Assembly: GCA_017613485.1 (NCBI GenBank) | Contig: JAGADS010000081.1 | Location: forward strand, 1-5,046 | Source of the DNA: Treponema sp. | GTDB lineage: Bacteria > Spirochaetota > Spirochaetia > Treponematales > Treponemataceae | DNA: 5,046 nt | Direction of reading: 5' to 3' | Part shown: one piece after another, positions 1-5,046 of the stretch | How the letters are laid out: each line of letters begins with the position of its first letter | How positions within the stretch are numbered: the stretch's first letter is position 1 | Program-made: the position numbers and the translations under genes | Notes under the pieces: model-generated | Told to the model about the DNA's origin: nothing | What the model saw: only the letters and a program-made list of their open reading frames with translations | Databases searched by the model: none

Positions 1-1968
1 ATCAATTATCACCTTTAGATGCTGCTTCTCTCCCTTGCCCATAATCATGGCATCTACCACAGGAACATTCCTTGACATGAAAAGAAGCTGCTCGTTTTTT
101 TCTCCAAACGGCTCAAATAGATCCTCAATTGCAAGAAGATCCGGGGTAAGATATTGCAGTGGAATTTCAGCATCCACATCATAGATTCCGTCTTTAGAGT
201 TCTCCAGCTGAATTCCCTGTGCAAGTTCCTTTAGCCTGGACTCGAATTCAGGAAGCCGGGACCTCTCAAAACTGAAACCTGCCGCCGCGTCATGTCCTCC
301 GTGATTTATGAAAAGGTCAGCAATTTTGTCAAGGAAAGCCGTAGCAGAGAATCCCCTGCAAGAACGCATGGAACCTACTGCCGTATCCTCCACAAAGGTA
401 ACCACTATGGCAGGAACATTATTAGCAGACTCAAGCCGTCCCGCAAGAATGCCTGTTACGCCACGGTTTATCCTTTCGTCAATCACGACGCAGAGTTTCC
501 CGCTATGATTTGAAATTGAATTCTTTGCCTGTATAATTCCGTAATCCATGGCATCTGAGGAAAGCTGCTTCCTCTGTGAATTCAAGTCGATTATTTTCTG
601 TGCAAGCTCCTGACTCTTACCCTGATCCCTGCTGAGGAAAAGTTCTGCGGCAATTGCAGGCTGTCCCATTCTTCCCGCCGCATTAAGATTGGAGACAAGA
701 ATCCAGCTTAAATCCGTTGAATTAACCCTCTTTCCCAAAAGATTAACGTCTGCCATCAAGTCAAGAAGTCCTGGCCGTATTTTTCCTGCATTTATCGATT
801 CAAGAGCCTTTGATACAAAAATCCTGTTCTCGTTTTTCATCGGCATGATGTCGGCAAGGGCAGCAAGAGCAACCAGCTGAAGCTCTTTTTCCTCAAGTGC
901 AATTATCTCGGGGTGGTCCCTCCTTTGACTCTGATTCACATAGCTTACAAAAATATTGTAAAAGCCACCGATCTCTGTTGGCTCATGGTCTCCGTATCTT
1001 GCAAGCTTGGAAAACTTTTTTATAGCAGAGAGAGGAAGGTTTGCCACCTGTGGAATTATCTGTGCAACATCCGGCCTTATGTCAAGACAGTTGAACTGAG
1101 CGCTGTTTCCAAATGTCCTTTCAAGAATTGAAGATACATTTTTTTCATCCCATACAAGAATCATCTGCCCCTGAAGATATGATGGAAGCCTAGTGTCCAT
1201 TATTCCTTTCTCACCAGGAACAACAGTTTCCACAAGACGGCTCATCGGAACAAGATTACGGATTTTTATGCATTCAACTACAGTTCCTTCTTCTTCCTCA
1301 CGCGCATTCAAAAGGCACAGCTCCATCTTGTACCATTTTGAGCGGCTGAATCTTAATGCACTTACAGTCTTATATGCCACCGCACATCCTGAGATGTCAG
1401 GGAAAGGATAGCCTGAGTCAGGAATCTTTGCATCAACGATTATGGCAGGAGAAGGAAGCTCATCCGGTGGATTGTGGTGGTCAAGCACAATGACGTCCAT
1501 TCCCAGTTCCGCTGCATGTGCTATCTCCTGAACATTGCTTATTCCGCAGTCCACGGTAATGATAAGGGAACCATACTCCTTTGCAAAATCATCAACGGCA
1601 TTCATGGAAAGACCGTATCCGTCATCTCCCAGAGGAAGCCTGTACCTTACGTCGATGCCACAACGCTCAAGACATTCATAAAGGACAGTCGTGGCAGTAA
1701 CACCGTCAACATCACGGTCTCCAAATATCAGGACCTTTTCCTTTTCTTCCATTGCCTGCAGGATCCTGTCAACGGCATCCTCCATTGTATTGAACAGAAA
1801 GGGATTGTGCTGGAAACGGAGATCATCCTCAAGATAATAAAGGAGATCACGTCCTGTATTTACTCCACGGCGTACAAAAATACTCGCAGCAAGAGGATTA
1901 ACCCCAAAGCGTTTAGTCAGTTCAGAAACTTCACTTTTTGAAATTTCTTTTTTTACCCACTCGGCCAC
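1..1968 (-). CDS. recJ: Single-stranded-DNA-specific exonuclease RecJ, C-terminus cut by window edge
   Basis: RecJ degrades single-stranded DNA 5' to 3' in the cytoplasm, during recombination, mismatch and base-excision repair. The frame is open for 656 codons to the window edge. DHH-family motifs appear in order: a motif I variant GDRDVDG (residues 83-89), VDCGIS (139-144), DHH (163-165), SGCAVAYK (193-200), LADIMPM (371-377) and NAAGRMG (429-435). The DHHA1 part has GVTGILAGRL, GSMRSCRGF (532-540) and HGGHDAAAGF (from 556). An OB-like C-terminal region follows, so little of the protein is probably missing. The GTG start shares its first base with the TAG of the upstream phosphorylase gene and has AAGGAA 8 bases before it; the first in-frame ATG is about 64 codons later, so GTG is preferred. 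Oddities are arginine for the usual aromatic residue in motif I and a large insertion between residues 205 and 350. Family assignment is secure. Confidence 0.94.
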   Translation of the reverse strand, partial: MAEWVKKEISKSEVSELTKRFGVNPLAASIFVRRGVNTGRDLLYYLEDDLRFQHNPFLFNTMEDAVDRILQAMEEKEKVLIFGDRDVDGVTATTVLYECLERCGIDVRYRLPLGDDGYGLSMNAVDDFAKEYGSLIITVDCGISNVQEIAHAAELGMDVIVLDHHNPPDELPSPAIIVDAKIPDSGYPFPDISGCAVAYKTVSALRFSRSKWYKMELCLLNAREEEEGTVVECIKIRNLVPMSRLVETVVPGEKGIMDTRLPSYLQGQMILVWDEKNVSSILERTFGNSAQFNCLDIRPDVAQIIPQVANLPLSAIKKFSKLARYGDHEPTEIGGFYNIFVSYVNQSQRRDHPEIIALEEKELQLVALAALADIMPMKNENRIFVSKALESINAGKIRPGLLDLMADVNLLGKRVNSTDLSWILVSNLNAAGRMGQPAIAAELFLSRDQGKSQELAQKIIDLNSQRKQLSSDAMDYGIIQAKNSISNHSGKLCVVIDERINRGVTGILAGRLESANNVPAIVVTFVEDTAVGSMRSCRGFSATAFLDKIADLFINHGGHDAAAGFSFERSRLPEFESRLKELAQGIQLENSKDGIYDVDAEIPLQYLTPDLLAIEDLFEPFGEKNEQLLFMSRNVPVVDAMIMGKGEKQHLKVIID
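919..1356 (-). other. Insertion inside the RecJ catalytic core, possible degenerate DnaQ-like domain
   Basis: This covers RecJ residues about 205-350. In ordinary RecJ proteins the SG-x-VAYK motif and the (A)D-x-MP motif are separated by a few tens of residues; here they lie 178 apart (193 to 371). The extra stretch shows a pattern recalling DEDD/DnaQ exonucleases. A strand plus P-G-E turn (residues 230-253) comes first. Then come LQGQMILVWDEKN (265-277) where DnaQ has its 'L-x-G-x-x-LV-x-HN' strand, CLD (294-296), a P-x-x-x-x-L-x-x-x-x-x-L helix region, and H328-E329 where the HxAxxD motif would be. Most metal-binding acids are absent, so if the fold is right it is catalytically dead. The insertion itself is visible; the fold is inference. 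Confidence 0.5.
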
Positions 1969-3299
1969 TATTTTATTTCCTTCAAAATTAATTTTTTCTC
2001 CTGGAGTTTTTCTCCTGAATATGTTACTGCATCAGAAAGGGCTGTCATTCCGGCATCCAGTGATTTTTGATCCCTGGCATATACATCCATTATCTTTTCT
2101 CCAGCCTTTACGAAATCACCCTGTTTTTTTGCAAATATAATTCCCGAATCAGGATCTACAGCATCGGTGGTTTTGTTTCTTCCGACTCCAAGATGAATGC
2201 ATGATATACCTGTCTTATATGCGTCAATCAAAAGATATCCGTCTTTTTCCGCCTTAAATTCCGCATGATATTCTGAGCGTCTTTTTCCAAGATTTGCCAT
2301 GAGTGAATCAGGATCCGCCCCCTGCTCCCGCACGTTCTCAAGGAAGACCTCAAGAGCCTTTCCTGACTCAACTGCATCCCTGCAAAGCCTTGTTCCCTCC
2401 TCAACATCAGATGCTTTTCCTCCAAGAACCAGCATACGGCTTCCAAGGGCGTAGGTAAGCTCCATAACATCATCAGGACCTTTCCCCTGAAGGCATTCAA
2501 CGGTTTCCTCCACCTCAAGATAGTTTCCGGTTTTGTTTCCCAGAGGACTTTCCATATTTGTAAGAAGAGCAACTGCTTTTTTGCCAAGCTCCTGAGAAGT
2601 ACGCACAAGAGAAAGGGCAAGTTTTTCCGCCTCCTCCTCGTTTTTCATGAATGCACCCTTACCGAACTTTACGTCAAACACAAGGGCATCCGAACCTTCC
2701 GCAACTTTCTTGGACAAAATAGAGGCCGTGATAAGCGGAATGCTTTCTACAGTTCCCGTTACATCACGCAGGGCATACATTTTCCTGTCGGCCGGAGCGA
2801 TGTGCTCAGTCTGCCCCATCATGGCATATCCGTTTTTTGATATATAGTCAGCGAATGTGGAAGGATCAAGGTGGACATTATAGCCTGAAAGAGACTCCAG
2901 CTTGTCCAGTGTGCCACCAGTATGACCAAGTCCTCTTCCGCTCATCATCGGGACCTGAAGCCCGCATGCCGCAACAATCGGTGCAAGTGGAAGGCTTATC
3001 TTGTCTCCCACACCGCCTGTTGAATGCTTGTCAACAAAGGGTCCTGAAAGACAGTCAATTCCAAAAGAATGAAGATCGATAACATCCCCGGAATGAAGCA
3101 TGCATTCTGTAAGATATGACGTTTCCTGAAATGTCATGCCGTTGAAATACACCGCCATCATAAATGCAGACATCTGATAATCCGGAATCGAGCCGTCGGT
3201 ATAGCCGTTCACCATGAATGCTATTTCTTCTTTGGAAAGCTCCTGCGGCAAGGTTGCAGTGCTTCCCCTTTTCTTGACAATGATATCAGCAGCCCTCAT
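1968..3299 (-). CDS. deoA: Thymidine/pyrimidine-nucleoside phosphorylase
   Basis: The enzyme splits thymidine, and possibly deoxyuridine or uridine, with phosphate into free base and (deoxy)ribose-1-phosphate in the cytosol, for nucleoside salvage. The protein has 443 residues, the usual length of the family (about 430-440). Its N-terminal helical domain is followed by the phosphate-binding KHSTGGVGDK (residues 91-100) and the family signature SGRGLGHTGGTLDKLE (120-135). The pyrimidine-binding R178, S193 and K197 correspond to R171, S186 and K190 of the E. coli enzyme. A C-terminal PYNP_C domain spans about 345-420. All key residues are present, so it should be active. The ATG at 3299 has AGGAGG 8 bases upstream and a good promoter before it. 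It is the first gene of an operon with recJ. Sequence alone does not separate thymidine phosphorylase (DeoA) from the broader pyrimidine-nucleoside phosphorylase (Pdp), so the symbol is provisional. Confidence 0.95.
   Translation of the reverse strand: MRAADIIVKKRGSTATLPQELSKEEIAFMVNGYTDGSIPDYQMSAFMMAVYFNGMTFQETSYLTECMLHSGDVIDLHSFGIDCLSGPFVDKHSTGGVGDKISLPLAPIVAACGLQVPMMSGRGLGHTGGTLDKLESLSGYNVHLDPSTFADYISKNGYAMMGQTEHIAPADRKMYALRDVTGTVESIPLITASILSKKVAEGSDALVFDVKFGKGAFMKNEEEAEKLALSLVRTSQELGKKAVALLTNMESPLGNKTGNYLEVEETVECLQGKGPDDVMELTYALGSRMLVLGGKASDVEEGTRLCRDAVESGKALEVFLENVREQGADPDSLMANLGKRRSEYHAEFKAEKDGYLLIDAYKTGISCIHLGVGRNKTTDAVDPDSGIIFAKKQGDFVKAGEKIMDVYARDQKSLDAGMTALSDAVTYSGEKLQEKKLILKEIK
1977..1982 (-). 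promoter_or_regulatory. Ribosome binding site for recJ, inside the end of the upstream gene
   Basis: AAGGAA lies 8 bases before the GTG start, within the last codons of the phosphorylase gene. It decides the recJ start, because there is no nearby in-frame ATG. With the one-base stop/start overlap (TAGTG) it suggests translational coupling. Confidence 0.7.
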
Positions 3300-3307
3300 C
3301 TGTAAAT

Positions 3308-3313
3308 CCTCCT
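3308..3313 (-). promoter_or_regulatory. Strong ribosome binding site of the phosphorylase gene
   Basis: A perfect AGGAGG lies 8 bases before the ATG at 3299. It fixes the start and falls inside the roughly 22-base leader predicted from the promoter at 3328-3356. Confidence 0.9.
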
Positions 3314-3327
3314 AGACCGTTTCGTAA

Positions 3328-3356
3328 AGTATACCCCATCGTTTTTGTTAATTCAA
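3328..3356 (-). promoter_or_regulatory. Predicted sigma-70-type promoter for the phosphorylase-recJ operon
   Basis: On the minus strand TTGAAT (3356-3351) and TATACT (3333-3328) are separated by exactly 17 bases. Transcription would start near A3321 and give a 22-base leader that contains the AGGAGG. The -35 box overlaps the end of a 13-base sequence (3342-3354) that recurs at 3425-3437, so this promoter may be under repeat-mediated control (inference). Confidence 0.75.
3342..3354 (+). repeat. 13-bp direct repeat, copy 1
   Basis: TTTTTGTTAATTC here recurs exactly at 3425-3437, 83 bases away. This copy overlaps the -35 box of the leftward promoter. The sequence is AT-biased, so chance is possible, but the match includes a G and a C at fixed positions. 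Confidence 0.6.
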
Positions 3357-3424
3357 CAGTTTTTTCTTCCCCTACATTATATATATAGTATCGCACATAC
3401 CATTTTAAACAATTTTTTTAAAAA

Positions 3425-3437
3425 TTTTTGTTAATTC
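3425..3437 (+). repeat. 13-bp direct repeat, copy 2
   Basis: Exact second copy of TTTTTGTTAATTC. Its last seven bases are the first unit of the heptad tandem array, and its first four overlap the A/T-tract palindrome at 3415-3428. Confidence 0.6.
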
Positions 3438-3458
3438 TTAATTCTTAATTCTTAATTA
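3431..3458 (+). repeat. Heptanucleotide tandem repeat, TTAATTC x3 plus TTAATTA
   Basis: Three perfect TTAATTC units (3431-3451) are followed by one with a single change (TTAATTA, 3452-3458). The array sits 18 bases upstream of the -35 box of the first rightward promoter. A repeat of this kind can gain or lose units by slipped-strand mispairing and so alter promoter strength, or serve as stacked binding sites. Neither is shown by sequence. Confidence 0.85.
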
Positions 3459-3476
3459 TGAATTGATAAAGGGTAG

Positions 3477-3505
3477 TTGACAAATCTTTATAAAATCATT
3501 ATAAA
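3477..3505 (+). promoter_or_regulatory. Predicted distal promoter P1 of the TPR-greA unit
   Basis: A perfect TTGACA (3477-3482) and TATAAA (3500-3505) are separated by 17 bases. Transcription would begin around 3510-3514 and give a leader of about 56-60 bases. That leader starts with an A/T-tract palindrome (3515-3528), contains the second promoter, and has no Shine-Dalgarno before the ATG at 3570. Confidence 0.75.
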
Positions 3506-3533
3506 ATATGCCCATTTTTAAAAATTTTACTCA

Positions 3534-3562
3534 TTGACTAATTCTTGCATTTTTTCTATAAT
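3534..3562 (+). promoter_or_regulatory. Predicted proximal promoter P2, placing the mRNA 5' end at the ATG
   Basis: TTGACT (3534-3539) and a perfect TATAAT (3557-3562) are separated by 17 bases. Counting 7 bases past the -10 box puts the start at 3569 or 3570, and A3570 is the first base of the ATG. This promoter would therefore make a leaderless mRNA for the TPR gene. Confidence 0.75.
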
Positions 3563-3569
3563 ATTTAAT

Positions 3570-4520
3570 ATGGATTCTCAGTCAGCACAGGCGTTATCAA
3601 AAGCCCAGGCCCTTATTGAGCAGGGGGATTGTATACAGGCAAAAACAATTCTAGAGGACGCACTTCCTGCTGATCTTGACAACGAGGATCTCAGCATGGC
3701 AATTGGTTTTTGTGCTTTTTGGATTGAAAATCTGGAAAACATGGAAAAAATGACTGCACTTGAACAGGGAGAGCTCCTTATAAGCCAGTGGAATCGCTTC
3801 ATAGTGCTTATAAAGCAGTTCATGAACCCTAACGAGTTAACTCTTTATGCCTTTAAAAAAGGGATTTACACAAAGGCTCTTGATAAATTCCTTGAGGCAG
3901 ATGATGAAAACGACCCAAAAATGAGGGCAGAATTGTGCCGTAAAAAAGGTCTTTGCAAGAAACGGCTTGGAGACTACGAGGATGCGCTGGAACTTCTTAA
4001 TCAGGCAAATTCCGAGTTTCCAGGACAGGCAATAATTCTGGCAGAAAGAGCTGACTGCTATGACTTGTGCGGAGAGACAAAGCTGGCAAAAATACTGTTC
4101 AGGGAAGCTTTTTTTCAGGATTCAGAAAGCATCGAGCTGGATAATCTTGATTCACCGCTTATAAGGGGGCTTATTGAGCGCGTTGAGCAGGAAGGACATA
4201 CCGGACGTTCACTTCATGAGTGGATTGGAGCATACGGTATCCTTATGGGCGTGTTCAACATAAAGAGGCCTCTCCGTTCGCAGGAAGTTGGAAGGCTCAA
4301 GCAGGATATCTATGCAAAGGAAAGCGAGTATAAGGATCCTGCAAATGACAGCGAAATCATTGTCCCAAGGCTGATGAATCTTTATCTTTGGCTTTTGGAT
4401 TACTATTTACTTTCAAAGGAAAGCATAAACAAGATCAATGAGCTTCTCCTGAAAATCAAGCTTTTGGATCCGGCTGTCTATAAAGAGTATTTTAGTTTTA
4501 ACGAGCAAAAAGCCCGCTGA
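3570..4520 (+). CDS. TPR-repeat protein of unknown specific function
   Basis: This encodes a 316-residue, probably cytoplasmic, mainly helical protein with no signal peptide. TPR-like helix pairs are visible at residues about 7-33, 90-112, 120-150 (KGLCKKRLGDYEDALELL) and 153-186 (ERADCYDLCGETKLAKILF). The last third, about 195-316, is helical and unassigned, with a Leu- and Tyr-rich helix near 270-281. TPR arrays bind partner proteins or peptides; the partner is unknown. The ATG at 3570 is chosen over a TTG at 3534 in the same frame, because that TTG is the -35 box of promoter P2 and the 12 codons between cover its -10 box. No Shine-Dalgarno precedes the ATG. The next gene, a probable greA, begins 67 bases after the TGA without a clear terminator between, so the two are likely cotranscribed. 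I do not recognise a gene name. Confidence 0.85.
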   Translation: MDSQSAQALSKAQALIEQGDCIQAKTILEDALPADLDNEDLSMAIGFCAFWIENLENMEKMTALEQGELLISQWNRFIVLIKQFMNPNELTLYAFKKGIYTKALDKFLEADDENDPKMRAELCRKKGLCKKRLGDYEDALELLNQANSEFPGQAIILAERADCYDLCGETKLAKILFREAFFQDSESIELDNLDSPLIRGLIERVEQEGHTGRSLHEWIGAYGILMGVFNIKRPLRSQEVGRLKQDIYAKESEYKDPANDSEIIVPRLMNLYLWLLDYYLLSKESINKINELLLKIKLLDPAVYKEYFSFNEQKAR

Positions 4521-4587
4521 TGTTTAGGCGGAATAAATATAAAAAGGCAGAGTCTTGCATTCTGTCATACACCATAGGAGTTTTTTT
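4521..4587 (+). other. Intergenic spacer between the TPR gene and the probable greA
   Basis: These 67 bases hold no clear promoter and no intrinsic terminator. A weak 4-bp complementarity (CCGC at the end of the TPR gene with GCGG near 4528) is not followed by a T run. This supports read-through transcription into the next gene. Confidence 0.5.
4576..4580 (+). promoter_or_regulatory. Ribosome binding site of the probable greA
   Basis: AGGAG lies 7 bases (all T) before the ATG at 4588 and fixes that start. It contrasts with the upstream TPR gene, which has no such site. Confidence 0.85.
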
Positions 4588-5046
4588 ATGTCTGAAGAAC
4601 TTGAGAATTCAGTGAGGGAGATGCTGAAGGAAGAAACATGGACTCGTGTTGGAATTAGCGGTTTTACCAAGAACAACCTGACAGAATTGTCTCAGATTCT
4701 TGAGCGTGCCTATAATGAACAGTGGGAAAAGCAGATAAAGGATATCTGTGACGAGCAGCTTGCAAATACAAAAAACAGCATCGTTGCACTCTATCTTTCC
4801 GGCATGATTGCACTCAGATCACGCTCACTGGACAACAGTTCCCTAATTACTCTTGTTGATATTTTTGAGAAGAACCACAAGGAACAGCTTATTGAACTCC
4901 TCTGCAACTCAATACTGGAAGAAGATCCTCAGAACCTGTTTGCACTCAGGAAACTCGCTGAATACTACAAGAACAACAATGACGACAAGGTATGGGAACT
5001 ATACGAGAAAATCGTCAAGAATGATTCAGAGGAAGCTGATATTGCA
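4588..5046 (+). CDS. greA: N-terminal part of a probable long spirochaetal GreA-type transcription factor, cut by window edge
   Basis: The first 153 codons are seen and the frame is open to the right edge. The N-terminus (SEELENSVREMLKEETWTR, then F-x-x-NNLTEL) resembles what I recall of Treponema and Borrelia GreA proteins of roughly 900 residues, whose GreA domain sits at the far C-terminus. GreA rescues backtracked RNA polymerase by stimulating transcript cleavage through the secondary channel. None of the GreA coiled coil or FKBP-like domain lies in this window, so the call rests on the N-terminal resemblance alone. The visible part is acidic and helical. Residues about 98-147 (LLCNSILEEDPQNLFALRKL, then YYKNNNDDKVWELYEKIV) read as TPR-like repeats. 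It has a good ribosome binding site and probably shares an operon with the TPR gene. Otherwise it should be called a hypothetical TPR-like protein. Confidence 0.6.
   Translation, partial: MSEELENSVREMLKEETWTRVGISGFTKNNLTELSQILERAYNEQWEKQIKDICDEQLANTKNSIVALYLSGMIALRSRSLDNSSLITLVDIFEKNHKEQLIELLCNSILEEDPQNLFALRKLAEYYKNNNDDKVWELYEKIVKNDSEEADIA

Larger units (their letters stand above)
3300..3569. other. AT-rich divergent promoter region without a gene
   Basis: This 270-base gap separates the left-facing operon from the right-facing pair. I see no convincing open frame or RNA gene. It holds one leftward and two rightward predicted promoters. It also holds three and a half to four copies of a 7-bp repeat, a 13-base direct repeat, a 14-base direct repeat and a near-palindromic TATA run at 3373-3390 (TAC...GTA ends). 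Long A and T tracts suggest bent or easily melted DNA. No GC-rich hairpin followed by a T run was found. Confidence 0.8.

Noticed and set aside
1474..1941. 155-codon open frame on the plus strand
   Set aside because: It lies wholly antisense to recJ, whose frame has all the family motifs. Its translation shows no recognisable domain and it lacks a clear ribosome binding site.
2228..2620. 130-codon open frame on the minus strand
   Set aside because: It is another frame of the phosphorylase gene on the same strand; the real frame carries conserved residues across this stretch.
3373..3412. Second leftward promoter further upstream (TATAAT in the TATA run, or TTGTTT with TACTAT)
   Set aside because: The perfect TATAAT has no -35 box at the right distance, and the alternative pair matches the consensus poorly. 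The promoter at 3328-3356 is clearly better.
3408..3434. Bidirectional terminator-like A/T palindrome
   Set aside because: It has no GC in the stem beyond one pair and sits between divergent promoters, where no transcript is expected to end.
3534..3569. TTG at 3534 as the start of the TPR protein, adding 12 residues
   Set aside because: The TTG and following codons are the -35, spacer and -10 of a near-consensus promoter, and no ribosome binding site precedes it. The ATG at 3570 fits the start of the first TPR-like helix.
4514..4531. Terminator after the TPR gene
   Set aside because: The possible stem is only about 4 bp and is followed by AATAAATA rather than a T run.

Overview
The window most resembles a Treponema-type spirochaete chromosome of moderate to low GC (low 40s percent by eye). 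No taxonomic marker is present. The assignment rests on a GreA-like start with a long helical N-terminal extension, a RecJ with a diverged motif I, and the look of the proteins, so it is an inference. The window is densely coded housekeeping sequence; no mobile element, CRISPR array, tRNA or rRNA was seen.

Layout: two minus-strand genes fill 1-3299. The upstream one (3299 to 1968) encodes a complete thymidine/pyrimidine-nucleoside phosphorylase. Its TAG stop shares one base with the GTG start of recJ, which runs off the left edge with at least 656 codons. Both appear to be read from one promoter at 3328-3356. Between 3300 and 3569 lies an AT-rich divergent promoter region with one promoter facing left and two facing right. 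It also holds a 7-bp tandem repeat and two pairs of exact short direct repeats. To the right are two plus-strand genes: a TPR protein of 316 residues (3570-4520) and, 67 bases on, the first 153 codons of a probable long spirochaetal GreA (4588 to the right edge).

How the genes fit together: the left operon joins nucleoside salvage with a 5'-3' single-strand DNA exonuclease of recombination and repair. The right pair joins a TPR scaffold protein with a probable transcription factor that carries its own TPR-like helices, so a physical or regulatory partnership is possible but unproven.

The most interesting points are two. First, RecJ carries an extra segment of about 145 residues inside its catalytic core that looks like a decayed DnaQ-type exonuclease fold. 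Second, the TPR gene has a near-consensus promoter ending 7 bases before its ATG and no Shine-Dalgarno, which predicts a leaderless mRNA.
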